Assembly (NCBI RefSeq): GCF_000970855.1
Contig: NZ_KQ034046.1
Location: 179,567 to 243,566, forward strand
Direction of reading: 5' to 3'
Source: Lactobacillus helsingborgensis
GTDB lineage: Bacteria > Bacillota > Bacilli > Lactobacillales > Lactobacillaceae
DNA length: 64,000 bases
The notes beneath the pieces are model-generated. The model was not told the DNA's origin. It saw only the letters and a program-made list of their open reading frames with translations, and ran no database searches. This document shows positions 18,085 to 26,820 of this stretch, piece by piece. Position numbers and translations under genes: made by a program. The number at the start of each line of letters is the position of its first letter. Position 1 is the first letter of the stretch.

Positions 18085-19542
18085 TTATAAAATTGGTGAG
18101 AGCATCCGTGAAAAGCTCTGCAAAATCTTAAGCCAGCGACCTTGTTTGGCAATATCTTCTGGGGTTAACAGTGATGAAACTTTCATATCATCCTCAAATG
18201 ATTTGGCAACCTCAAGCGTGAAGTTTTTATCATAAAAAACGGCAACATCTTCAAAATTGAGATCGTATGAGCGGTAATCTTGGTTCATAGATCCAACCGT
18301 AGAGAAAGTATCGTCAACTACTATGGTTTTGGCATGGATAAATCCCTTGTTATAAATGTAAATTTTGATACCGTAACGGGATAGTTCGTTAGCGTACCAC
18401 TGCGTTGCCCGGTAAATGAAGGGGTGATCTGGTTTACAAGGAATCATAATTCTGAGATCTACTCCTGAGCGCGCTATGGTCTGTAAAGTCGCAAACATCG
18501 CATCGTCTGGAATTAGGTAGGGCGTTTGAATCCAAACCCTTTTTTTAGCCAGCGACATGAGCCGCATAATTCCATTGCGCATATTAGCATTATAACTGTC
18601 TGGCCCGTCTGAAACTATTTGGGTTGCCACGTCACCACGATGAATGTCGTTTTCATCCAAATTTGGGAACAAAATAGTGTTAAATGTGATTACTTGGTTC
18701 TCTTTTTGAATAGAGGCATTCCAATCCATGACAAAGCGCTCTTGCAGTAATAATGACGCTGAACCAACAATTCTGACTTGACTATCACGCCAGTAGCCAA
18801 ATTTCTTTTTTCTGCTTAAATACTGATCACCGATATTGAAGCCGCCAGTCCAAGAGGTTTTACCGTCAACTACGACAATTTTACGGTGCAGGTGGTAGTT
18901 AATCCGGTACCGCGTAATCATGTTGCGCGAGGTAATAAAGGGCAGCACAACGCCGCCTGCTTTTCTTAATTGGTCAAACCAGGCTTTGGTTGCTCCCATG
19001 GAACCCCAAGCATCATAGAGCAAGCGCACAGATACACCTTCTTGGGCTTTTTTAATTAGTAAATCAAGAAAGTCGTTACCAATTTCATCATTATAAAAAG
19101 TGTAAAATTCCACATTCACCGATTGCTTGGCTTTTTTAATATCACGCATCATATCGCGAAACATGATTTCACCATCGGTGTAGAGCTTAACATGGTTGTT
19201 TTTACTTAAAGGTGATTCACCATCATGGTCAAAAAAATGTACCACCATCTTGGCCTTATTAGAGGTGTCAGAAGTGCTAATCTTTTTGGGAGCCGCAGTA
19301 ATGGATTTTTGAACGTTGCGCAGACCAATGTGATGCTGTTTGTTAATCGCAAAAATATTTTCCTGCGAAATTCCCCGCCCGAAAAAACCGTAAATAATCA
19401 TTCCTAAAACTGGAAAAACCAGCAGGATAATCAACCAAGCCCAAGTTGTTGAAACAGAGCGCCTTCTGTGAAAGACGATGTAAAAGGCTAAGATAGTATT
19501 AGTAATAATGATGATGCGTCCTATATCACGGAGCAGAATCAC
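18085..19542 (-). CDS. cls: Cardiolipin synthase (phospholipase D type)
   Basis: 485 residues beginning at GTG 19542, six bases after GGAGG. A TTG five codons upstream lies inside that ribosome binding site and is rejected. Two N-terminal membrane helices (about 5-25, 33-55) precede two PLD domains, each with the HxKxxxxD motif: HRKIVVVDG at about 219 and HAKTIVVDD at about 403. The enzyme joins two phosphatidylglycerols into cardiolipin at the membrane. Nine bases of spacing... the next upstream gene (DUF915 hydrolase) ends in the other direction of flow, i.e. cls lies downstream of it only by position; both are on the minus strand and the DUF915 gene is transcribed first, with 23 bases between them, so they may be cotranscribed. 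Confidence 0.93.
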   Translation of the reverse strand: MILLRDIGRIIIITNTILAFYIVFHRRRSVSTTWAWLIILLVFPVLGMIIYGFFGRGISQENIFAINKQHHIGLRNVQKSITAAPKKISTSDTSNKAKMVVHFFDHDGESPLSKNNHVKLYTDGEIMFRDMMRDIKKAKQSVNVEFYTFYNDEIGNDFLDLLIKKAQEGVSVRLLYDAWGSMGATKAWFDQLRKAGGVVLPFITSRNMITRYRINYHLHRKIVVVDGKTSWTGGFNIGDQYLSRKKKFGYWRDSQVRIVGSASLLLQERFVMDWNASIQKENQVITFNTILFPNLDENDIHRGDVATQIVSDGPDSYNANMRNGIMRLMSLAKKRVWIQTPYLIPDDAMFATLQTIARSGVDLRIMIPCKPDHPFIYRATQWYANELSRYGIKIYIYNKGFIHAKTIVVDDTFSTVGSMNQDYRSYDLNFEDVAVFYDKNFTLEVAKSFEDDMKVSSLLTPEDIAKQGRWLKILQSFSRMLSPIL

Positions 19543-19565
19543 ACGTATTTCCTCCAAAAATTAAG

Positions 19566-20498
19566 TTACTTTTTAAGACCAATAAATTTATCAATAATGT
19601 CAATCACAAACGGATTATCATGCATCCAGCTGTGTTCGGCGTATTTTTGTCCCCGTATTTCAACCTCATGGTATGACTTAGCATACGGAGCCAAAATATA
19701 ACGGATGCTCTTAGCAGAAGTTACGGAGATAAACTTGTCGCTGTTTGTGTTATCTAAGACATTGCCGTAAATATTTAACACAGAAATGTTGGGATTGAAC
19801 CGTTTGCGTCTTAGTAAGAGGTAAAGATAATGCAAATTCACTACAGCTGGACGCCCTTTGTGGTTAAAGGCGTTCACATTGGGAATATCTCCTAAATAAA
19901 CTACCCCATCAAACGGCCCGGCAATAAAGGCACATTTTACCAGATGGGGAAAATTCTTTTTACGATATTCACGCATTTCTGTCCGCACTATACAAGGGCA
20001 AGCCAGTGAATGCGCAATTGCCGAATAGTGTGAAAAGTGGTACCTTTGAGCTAAAAAGGGTAGGGTAAAACGGAGATAATAGTCGATTGCATACACTCCA
20101 ATTAGTCTCTGCCGAAAAACCACTTGTACAATCGGATTGCGATCTCCGGTCCAAGTACCTTCCAACTTAAAGTTACCTAACAAATCTGCGGTAACTTTAA
20201 GGTATTTCGCAGACCCTTTATCGGCAAGTGCCTGTTTAACCATTACCCTTGTAGTATAGTCACCGCCGCGAAAACCGTGAAAGTAAATAATGGGTATCTG
20301 CTCAAAGTTGCCTTCCTTTGGTTCAACCGTGGCATTATCTTCTATTCTTTTTTTATGCAGGCGTAAGAAAACGCGAGTGGGTGCAAAAGTTGCTAAAATA
20401 GCAAGAAAGAGCATGCTAATCTTACTTGGTTCTTTTGCGAGGTCGCGCTTGTGGTTTTTCTCTACTTCTTCCTTGTATTTTTTAGTATTGAAGAACAT
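19566..20498 (-). CDS. DUF915-like alpha/beta hydrolase, membrane-anchored
   Basis: 310 residues. A basic N-terminus and hydrophobic segment (about 28-46) suggest a membrane anchor; the rest has the DUF915 order: IIYFHGFRGG (oxyanion region), a nucleophile elbow AIAHSLACP, and a C-terminal HSWMHDNPFV block that fits the catalytic His. In the usual elbow the Ser is flanked by Gly (GHSMGG); here both positions are Ala, which is odd. Substrate unknown; family members are lactobacillar surface hydrolases. RBS AAGGTGG. It precedes cls on the same strand with a 23-base gap. Confidence 0.78.
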   Translation of the reverse strand: MFFNTKKYKEEVEKNHKRDLAKEPSKISMLFLAILATFAPTRVFLRLHKKRIEDNATVEPKEGNFEQIPIIYFHGFRGGDYTTRVMVKQALADKGSAKYLKVTADLLGNFKLEGTWTGDRNPIVQVVFRQRLIGVYAIDYYLRFTLPFLAQRYHFSHYSAIAHSLACPCIVRTEMREYRKKNFPHLVKCAFIAGPFDGVVYLGDIPNVNAFNHKGRPAVVNLHYLYLLLRRKRFNPNISVLNIYGNVLDNTNSDKFISVTSAKSIRYILAPYAKSYHEVEIRGQKYAEHSWMHDNPFVIDIIDKFIGLKK

Positions 20499-20567
20499 AA
20501 TACCACCTTAAAAATAGAACTACTTCTATTTTAGCATTGACAGAAGAATTTAGTGATAGGGGAACAT

Positions 20568-21365
20568 ATGAAATTTTACGCAGTCAAAAAAGGCCGCCAA
20601 CCAGGTGTTTATCGCACGTGGGAGGAAGCCAAAAAACAAGTTAATGGTTTTTCTGGTGCTGAGTTCAAATCTTTTGCCAAAATAACCGATGCCACAGAAT
20701 ACTTAAACTGGGACAAAGAAACAGTTAATCAGGTCTTTCAAAAAGGAGAAGACACTTTGCAAGAAGCGATTGCCAAGATCCAAAGAGAAAGCCGAAAAAT
20801 TAATAATAGCAATGAAACTGCTACAAGTTCCGAGCAGGCGCCAAAATCTGCGGCAATAAACAAAGCTGCGAGCAACTATTTTGCCACGATTTATACTGAT
20901 GGCGGCACGCGCAATACCGGCAATTTCAAGGGTGGTCATGTGCGGCAAACAGACAAGGCAGCTTGGGCCTATTTAATTGAGTGGCAAGAAAGTGGTCAGC
21001 CTAAGTCAACTTACAATTCAAATGGTGAGTTTGGCGCTACCAATAATAAAATGGAATTGACAGCTCTAATTGAAGCCCTTAAAAAATTACTGGAATTGGG
21101 CTTTAACGACAAGCCGTTATTATTTGTGCTTGATTCGCAGTACGTTTTAAATCCAATCACCAAAGGCTGGCTTAAAGGTTGGAAAAAGCGTGGCTGGACT
21201 AAATCTACTCCAGGAGCAATTGCCAATCTTAGCTGCTGGCAAGAACTTGACCAACTATTAAGTAAATTTACTCAGACTAAATTTGAATGGACTAAAGGCC
21301 ATGCCAATAATCGCGGCAATGAATTTGTTGACCAAACTTTAAATAAGTTTATGGATCAAATGTAA
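20568..21365 (+). CDS. rnhA: Ribonuclease H with viroplasmin-type N-terminal domain
   Basis: 265 residues from ATG 20568 behind AGGGGA. The N-terminal 45 residues (KFYAVKKGRQPGVYRTWEEA and FKSF) form the caulimovirus-type RNA/DNA-hybrid-binding domain. After a polar linker comes an RNase HI domain (about 105-263) with the four acidic residues in YTDGG, MELTA, LDSQY and NEFVDQ. It cleaves RNA in RNA-DNA hybrids. This two-domain layout is common in lactobacilli. It converges on the DUF1002 gene with only 4 bases between stops. Confidence 0.93.
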   Translation: MKFYAVKKGRQPGVYRTWEEAKKQVNGFSGAEFKSFAKITDATEYLNWDKETVNQVFQKGEDTLQEAIAKIQRESRKINNSNETATSSEQAPKSAAINKAASNYFATIYTDGGTRNTGNFKGGHVRQTDKAAWAYLIEWQESGQPKSTYNSNGEFGATNNKMELTALIEALKKLLELGFNDKPLLFVLDSQYVLNPITKGWLKGWKKRGWTKSTPGAIANLSCWQELDQLLSKFTQTKFEWTKGHANNRGNEFVDQTLNKFMDQM

Positions 21366-21369
21366 TTAG

Positions 21370-22335
21370 TTAATATTGAATAGCCATTAAGCCACTGAAA
21401 AGGTGACTGAAGAATGCAGTGATATTATGCCAAATTTGTTCAAGCCAGTTACGATTTTCTGGTGTATTGATCTTATCAAAAATGCCTTTGGCATTCTTTT
21501 TAATGTTTTTAGAAAGTGCATCTGCCTGATCTTTGAATTTGTGATTTTTTAAGGCACCAGAATCGCGTACTTCAATGAGAACGTTAATAATCTGTTGTTT
21601 CTGGTTATTATTAATCACGTCACCAAGATGATTGATGTTGATTTGGTTGGTAACAATGTCATGAATTTGACTATCGGAAACGTTGTTGCCGATTTGGCTC
21701 ATTTCCTGTTTGGCACCGGCAATAGCATTATTTAATTGGGCGTCGCTATAGCCGTCTTTATCCTTATTTTCTTTAGTGATTTTGCTTAAAGTGTTCATTT
21801 CATCTTGAGCAGCATTAACTTGACTTTGGTTTAAGTTTTCGCCGGTTTTACTGTAAGCAGCGTAAACACCGGCTAAAGCACCGGAGCCATCAATCGGCAC
21901 AGCGCTGGTAACATAGATATTGGCATCAGAGATGCCCGCAGTTAAAGCCGCATTTTGATATTGGTCGGCAGTGATGGTGGTAATGTTGTTGTGCCCGTTA
22001 TAATCAAGAATGCGAACGTTAATACCATTACCTGCAGCTGTTTTTTCGATCATAGCACTGGACCATACGCCCGATTGGGTCGTGAAATTAGCACCAGAGG
22101 GGTTGAGATACTTTACTAGATCGGCACCTGTGATAGTCATAGTTTGATAGCTGCTGCCGTTTAGTGGATTACTAAGCGTTTTTAAAGTACCGCTTTTTTG
22201 AGTTTCAGTCAGGGATGTTCCCAAACAAATAACAGGTAAGTCGTCTGCTTTAACCGTCTGTTCAAAGGCACCGCAGACAACTGTACTTAAAAATAACATG
22301 GTAATAATAGTTAAAAAAGTTTTTGCTTTTTTCAT
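21370..22335 (-). CDS. Secreted DUF1002 protein
   Basis: 321 residues with a signal peptide (1-30, cleavage near VKA-DD). The DUF1002 features are visible: VICLGTSLTETQK, MTITGADLVKYLNP, SGVWSSAMIEK, NITTITADQYQNAALTAGI and 'VTSAVPIDGSGALAGVYAA'. The C-terminal part is helical and charged, ending in an amphipathic or hydrophobic helix. Family function is unknown (YpuA-like in Bacillus). RBS AAAGGAG at a rather long spacing of 11. Single gene. Confidence 0.85.
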   Translation of the reverse strand: MKKAKTFLTIITMLFLSTVVCGAFEQTVKADDLPVICLGTSLTETQKSGTLKTLSNPLNGSSYQTMTITGADLVKYLNPSGANFTTQSGVWSSAMIEKTAAGNGINVRILDYNGHNNITTITADQYQNAALTAGISDANIYVTSAVPIDGSGALAGVYAAYSKTGENLNQSQVNAAQDEMNTLSKITKENKDKDGYSDAQLNNAIAGAKQEMSQIGNNVSDSQIHDIVTNQININHLGDVINNNQKQQIINVLIEVRDSGALKNHKFKDQADALSKNIKKNAKGIFDKINTPENRNWLEQIWHNITAFFSHLFSGLMAIQY

Positions 22336-22443
22336 ATAATAATTAACTCCTTTTGAATGAAACTAATTATACTAAATACTCAAAACAAAAGTTTAAATTA
22401 TGGTTATGTACCACCTAGTTTACGTTATTTTTAAGATTTAAGA

Positions 22444-22452
22444 TGGTATAAT
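22444..22452 (+). promoter_or_regulatory. Extended -10 promoter of the glycosyltransferase operon
   Basis: TGGTATAAT (TGn-TATAAT) 23 bases before the start at 22475. Confidence 0.5.
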
Positions 22453-22474
22453 AACAAAAGTAAAGGAGGAAACT

Positions 22475-23320
22475 ATGATTCAGCAACCTGAATTAACAGT
22501 TATCATGCCAATTTACAATGTTGAAAAATATTTAACTCGGGCTCTTGACCATTTAGCTAAACAAGATGATCCGAATTTCAAATTGTTAATTGTCAATGAC
22601 GGTTCAACGGATAATACCAGAAAAATAGCTGAAAGCTATCGTGAACGCTTCCGTTACTTTAAAATAATTAATAAACATAATGGCGGCTTGTCTGATGCCC
22701 GCAATGTGGGCATTGCCAATGTTGATACGCCTTATTTTACATTTCATGATGGTGACGACTGGGTTGATTCCGGTTATACTGCCTTTTTTGTCCGTGCGTT
22801 TCATGATCATCCTGATGCAGCAATGGTTTCTTGTGGCTTTTGGCTTGATTATGAAAATAAACAAGGTTCAGTTCCTGTAACTAAAAAACAAGTACGGGGA
22901 ATGAAAGGAAAAGCGCGAACATACCAGTTAATCAGTAATCCTTTTGGCTCTTTATGTGATAATCATTGCCTAGCTACCCCAGTAAAGGGCTATACCTGGA
23001 ACAAGGGCTATAAGTTATCGGTTGTACGGCAAAATCATTTGCATTTCATGAAAGACTTAGCTTTTATGGAGGATCAGATTTTTAACGTACAATACTTGGC
23101 ATTGACCGAGGGCTTTTACTGCGATAGCACTCCTATCTACCATTACTGGCAGCGTAAAGACAGTATGGTTCATCACTTCAACTTAAAAATGATACCTGAT
23201 AATTTTAAAGCAAATTATATTGTTGCTAAAATTATTGTCCGTAGTCTATGGCAAGAGCATAGAAAAGAAAATGGTTCTGAACAAAAGTTAATAGAGGCTA
23301 GTGAAAGAGACCAGAGATGA
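22475..23320 (+). CDS. Family 2 glycosyltransferase
   Basis: 281-residue GT-A fold transferase. PELTVIMPIYNVEKYL (6-21), VNDGSTDNT (42-50), GGLSDARNVGI and the DxD-like HDGDDW are typical of GT2 enzymes that make wall or capsule polysaccharides. A strong AAAGGAGG ribosome binding site precedes it. The stop overlaps the next gene (ATGA), so the two are co-translated. No other polysaccharide genes are near, so the acceptor is unknown. Confidence 0.9.
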   Translation: MIQQPELTVIMPIYNVEKYLTRALDHLAKQDDPNFKLLIVNDGSTDNTRKIAESYRERFRYFKIINKHNGGLSDARNVGIANVDTPYFTFHDGDDWVDSGYTAFFVRAFHDHPDAAMVSCGFWLDYENKQGSVPVTKKQVRGMKGKARTYQLISNPFGSLCDNHCLATPVKGYTWNKGYKLSVVRQNHLHFMKDLAFMEDQIFNVQYLALTEGFYCDSTPIYHYWQRKDSMVHHFNLKMIPDNFKANYIVAKIIVRSLWQEHRKENGSEQKLIEASERDQR

Positions 23321-23973
23321 GAGTAAAAGTTAATGGTAATGAGCTTTATTATAGTAAATTAGGTAAAGGTGCCCCGCTTTTGTTACTGCATGGGCACCAT
23401 TTAGATGGTGGCATGTTTGACCAAATTGTTGCGCCACTGTCTCTTTATTACACTGTTTATGTGCTGGACATGAGAGGACACGGACTGAGCCAGGGAGAAG
23501 CAGCAGAACACTATCAAACAGAAGTTGAAGATTTGTCTGCTTTTATTAATCAGGTAAATATTAGAGGGTGCTATTGCTTTGGCTTTGATGCCGGTGGCTT
23601 AGTGGCAATGATGCTTGCCAGTCAAGATCAGACTGTGTTTCAAAAATTGATGGTAGCCGGTGTTTTTGTCAATGGCAACGGTATTAGGTCATATCATTAT
23701 CTGACTGAAGGGTTTCTGCGTTTCTTGCGGATGAACCGCGATAGTAAGGTAGAACTGTCAGAAAGTTTTATGTCGGTCGATAGCTTGAAGGCAATCAAAA
23801 TTCCAACCTATTGTGTTGTGGGAGAAAAAGACTGGGTTAAAGTTGAACACGTTAGATGGTACAGCCAAATTATCCCTCAGGGTCAGCTTTTGGTTATGCC
23901 TAGACAAAAGCACGACAGTTATGCCGTTAAGAGCTTCAAATTACTGAACTTAATGGAAGATTTTTTTAAATAG
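23317..23973 (+). CDS. Alpha/beta hydrolase with Asp at the nucleophile position
   Basis: 218 residues, start overlapping the glycosyltransferase stop. The fold is clear: LLLLHGHHLDGGMFD (oxyanion region), LDMRGHGLS, elbow CFGFDAGGLVA, acid in VVGEKDW and His in RQKHDS. The usual elbow of this subgroup reads G-x-S-x-G-G; here the Ser is replaced by Asp (GFDAGG), as in haloalkane dehalogenase or epoxide hydrolase-like members. It may thus use an aspartyl ester chemistry or be non-hydrolytic. Function unknown. Confidence 0.78.
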   Translation: MRVKVNGNELYYSKLGKGAPLLLLHGHHLDGGMFDQIVAPLSLYYTVYVLDMRGHGLSQGEAAEHYQTEVEDLSAFINQVNIRGCYCFGFDAGGLVAMMLASQDQTVFQKLMVAGVFVNGNGIRSYHYLTEGFLRFLRMNRDSKVELSESFMSVDSLKAIKIPTYCVVGEKDWVKVEHVRWYSQIIPQGQLLVMPRQKHDSYAVKSFKLLNLMEDFFK

Positions 23974-24003
23974 ATTACTAAAATTTAAAAGAGAAACTTG
24001 AAT

Positions 24004-24036
24004 AAAAAAGCCGAAAACTACTTTCGGCTTTTTTTC
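24004..24036 (+). terminator. Terminator of the glycosyltransferase/hydrolase operon
   Basis: AAAAAAGCCGAAA/TTTCGGCTTTTTT hairpin with 5-base loop. Confidence 0.88.
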
Positions 24037-24074
24037 AATTTATTACTTTGCTAGGCACTAGGGACTTTTTTGGT

Positions 24075-24080
24075 TATAAT
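24075..24080 (+). promoter_or_regulatory. -10 box of prs
   Basis: Perfect TATAAT 40 bases before the prs start; no good -35 at normal distance. Confidence 0.45.
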
Positions 24081-24119
24081 AGACATGCAAAGATTGTATT
24101 TTAAATAAACGAGGTAGCT

Positions 24120-25100
24120 ATGAACAAGGAAGAACTTCTTCAGTTAATGCACCCAATGAAGCTGATTGGGTTAGGCGGAAATCCCGCTTTAAATGAAAAA
24201 ATTGCGCAAATTTTGAAAAAACCGTTAATCGAAACTGCTGTGCAGCATTTCAGTGATGGCGAAATTCAAGTCAATATTGGTGAAAGTGTCAGGGGATGCG
24301 ACGTTTTCGTTATTCAATCAATTCAAGACCCTGTAAATGAGAACTTTATGGAACTGGAAATTGTTTTAGATGCTTTACACCGTGCTTCAGCTCACCGGAT
24401 AAACGTAGTAGTGCCATATTTAGCATACTCGCGCTCAGATACGAAAACACGTTCGCGGGAACCAATTACTGCTAAATTGGTAGCTAATTTATTGCAAATT
24501 ACTGGTATGGATCACTTAATCGTACTGGATTTACATGCTTCACAAATTCAAGGTTTTTACAATGTTCCAGTTGACCACTTACATGCTATGCCGTTATTAG
24601 CGCAATACTTTATTGATAACGGTATTGCTACTAAGGAAGAAGACGATATTGTAGTTGTTTCACCAGACCATTCTGGTGCTAAGCTGGCTCGTAATTTTGG
24701 GCAATTCTTTGACGCTCCAATTGCAATTGTAGATCAGCGCAGGGCTCGTTACGATGCCGATGTACACAGCATGATTGGTGATGTGAAGGACAAGAAATGT
24801 ATTATTGTTGATGACTTGATTGACACCGGTTCACGTATTTCTTCTTCAACCAAATCAGTTCTAGCAGCGGGCGCTAAAAAAGTTTATGTTGCTGCAACGC
24901 ATGCACTGCTCTCACAAAATGCACTGGAAGTTCTGAATGAATTACCAATTGAACAAATCGTAGTAACAGATACAATTAAACACAGCCATTATCCAGATAG
25001 AATGGTTCGTATCTCAGTAGATTTGCTTTTAGCGCGGGGAATTAATTATGTATATAATGACCGCTCAATGCATTCATTAAGTGAAAGTGACTTGAAATAA
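24120..25100 (+). CDS. prs: Ribose-phosphate pyrophosphokinase, divergent paralog type
   Basis: 326-residue class I PRPP synthetase, making PRPP from ribose-5-phosphate and ATP. Motifs: FSDGEIQVNI, SIRGCD-like SVRGCD, SREPITAKLVANLL, LDLHASQIQGF, SPDHSGA and the PRPP loop VDDLIDTGSRI. Two functional loops differ from the housekeeping form as I know it: YSRSDTK instead of YARQDRK, and DTGSR instead of DTAGT. Lactobacilli often carry a second prs copy, and this looks like it. Single gene; start behind GAGGT. Confidence 0.9.
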   Translation: MNKEELLQLMHPMKLIGLGGNPALNEKIAQILKKPLIETAVQHFSDGEIQVNIGESVRGCDVFVIQSIQDPVNENFMELEIVLDALHRASAHRINVVVPYLAYSRSDTKTRSREPITAKLVANLLQITGMDHLIVLDLHASQIQGFYNVPVDHLHAMPLLAQYFIDNGIATKEEDDIVVVSPDHSGAKLARNFGQFFDAPIAIVDQRRARYDADVHSMIGDVKDKKCIIVDDLIDTGSRISSSTKSVLAAGAKKVYVAATHALLSQNALEVLNELPIEQIVVTDTIKHSHYPDRMVRISVDLLLARGINYVYNDRSMHSLSESDLK

Positions 25101-25199
25101 TCACATGATAAATGGCTTACTTTTAGTATGTAATTAAAATAGTTAAAACTATAAGCAAATAATATACCAGTGCCTTTTTGTTTATTTATTCTATATCAT

Positions 25200-25208
25200 T
25201 GGTATAAT
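25200..25208 (+). promoter_or_regulatory. Extended -10 promoter of the tetR operon
   Basis: TGGTATAAT, with TTGTTT at 25178-25183 as a possible -35 (19-base spacer), 34 bases before the tetR start. Confidence 0.5.
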
Positions 25209-25241
25209 TAAAGCAAAATGTATAGGAGCTGAGAAAACATT

Positions 25242-25925
25242 ATGGCACGACGTAAAAATTATAAAAGAAGACGTACTATTTTAAGTAATACTTTTCATTT
25301 AATCAGAGAAAACGGAATGGATAGTGTTTCGTTTCAAATGATTGCAGAAAAATCGGGGATTTCTAAATCCTTGCTGCAATCTTATTATCCACATAAATCT
25401 GGCTTAATTGCAGATGTTGTCCGCAACATTCTCAATACGTTAGACAAGCAAGTGCAAAAATTTAGTGCTACTAAAGAGGACGAAGTATGTGCCCGCACCA
25501 AAGCCTTTATTTATGCAATTGAAATGTTGGGAATTTATGATGAAGGTCTTAAGCGGATCATTACAGAGGTATTCAAGAGTAATGAATCACTCGACTTTTG
25601 GAGTCAAACAATCAATGATTGGTTAAAAGAAAAACAACTATTTGACCACCTTGACTTTGAACCTAGAGAAGTACGAATGGGGATTGCCTTTGTAGTGACC
25701 GGTATTAGTCGTCTTTATTATGATAATCAAAAATATGAAGTTTCTCCTGAAGAAATAGCAGATTATGGTACAGAATCATTTATGTATAGTTTTCTGCATA
25801 GTTCAAGAAAAACTATTGATAAGGCGCTCAAAGAGGGTCATGATATCATTGAATCTACCGATATTAAGACCATTCATCATGCAATAGATACAATGTTTGA
25901 TGAAGACAAGGAGATTGTCTGTTAG
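25242..25925 (+). CDS. TetR-family regulator
   Basis: 227 residues. The N-terminal HTH (about 8-55: RRRTILSNTFHLIRENGMDSVSF.MIAEKSGISKSLL, then YYPHKSGLI) is a TetR type DNA-binding domain; the C-terminal ligand domain is generic helical. GGAG lies 14 bases before ATG. The membrane-protein gene follows after 11 bases, so the pair is probably autoregulated together. Ligand unknown. Confidence 0.85.
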   Translation: MARRKNYKRRRTILSNTFHLIRENGMDSVSFQMIAEKSGISKSLLQSYYPHKSGLIADVVRNILNTLDKQVQKFSATKEDEVCARTKAFIYAIEMLGIYDEGLKRIITEVFKSNESLDFWSQTINDWLKEKQLFDHLDFEPREVRMGIAFVVTGISRLYYDNQKYEVSPEEIADYGTESFMYSFLHSSRKTIDKALKEGHDIIESTDIKTIHHAIDTMFDEDKEIVC

Positions 25926-25936
25926 GAAGGAAAAAT

Positions 25937-26767
25937 ATGGCAAATGGCGCGCGCAATGGTTTGCACAGAATGAGCGAAGAAGAAAGCAGTCAATATAAAA
26001 AAGCTTTGTCCTTTATTATCTTTCTGATTGTATCGCTAACCATGATTACCGCGACTTTCCTTAACCCCTTTTTTATGAAGGGACAGATTAGAAACAGTAG
26101 TAACGAAGCTGTAGTGGTTAGACAGGTTAATAAGCATTTTGATACATTAGCAGAAATAATAGGTGCTAATAAAGATGGTAGTGCCAACCTGCTAACTACT
26201 AAGCAAACGCAGCCGATTGCTGATCATATTATTGATTACACGTTGGGTACTCCTTGGTTTAAATTTAATAACATGAATTTAGCTAAACAAATTTTGCATG
26301 ATATTGAATTAAATATTGACCAGGATTCTTCTAGTGATGCGCAACTAGTACAACACAAATTAAAAGAGCAAGCAAATAATGCTCCCTTTGACGTGAAGGA
26401 TGCTTTTAATCTGAACACGATCACTTTGGGGGGCAATATTGCATTTATTTTGTTAATCGTTAACGTAATTATACTAGTAATGGCATTTATTAGTTTGCAC
26501 TCACTGATTAGTGATATGAAGTTATTGCTTAATTCAAAAATGCTGACCCATGAAGTTACCGCATCTGGAATGTGGGCTGGCTTTTGGCTAATGCTAAGTG
26601 CGGGAATATTAGCTATTATTCCTGTCATATTTAATGTCGAAGGCTTGGCTGTATTAGGCTATGTCTTAGAGATCGGTAGTAGTATTTTTCTCGATTTTGT
26701 CATTGCTGGTGTCATTCTTTATATCCTGAGTGCAATTCCGTGGGAAATCAGCTCGCCAAATAATTAG
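25937..26767 (+). CDS. Membrane protein with large extracytoplasmic loop, TetR partner
   Basis: 276 residues, four predicted membrane helices: about 24-44, then a polar loop of roughly 110 residues, then 165-185, 212-232 and 242-264. The topology recalls integral membrane proteins with one extracytoplasmic domain, but there is no transport motif I recognise. It follows the TetR gene by 11 bases with AGGAAGG as its ribosome binding site, suggesting a regulated membrane or envelope-stress function. Confidence 0.65.
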   Translation: MANGARNGLHRMSEEESSQYKKALSFIIFLIVSLTMITATFLNPFFMKGQIRNSSNEAVVVRQVNKHFDTLAEIIGANKDGSANLLTTKQTQPIADHIIDYTLGTPWFKFNNMNLAKQILHDIELNIDQDSSSDAQLVQHKLKEQANNAPFDVKDAFNLNTITLGGNIAFILLIVNVIILVMAFISLHSLISDMKLLLNSKMLTHEVTASGMWAGFWLMLSAGILAIIPVIFNVEGLAVLGYVLEIGSSIFLDFVIAGVILYILSAIPWEISSPNN

Positions 26768-26820
26768 GTAATTTAGGTGTCAAAAAAGCAATTTACCGTT
26801 GCTTGCCAAAGGAAGTTCAA

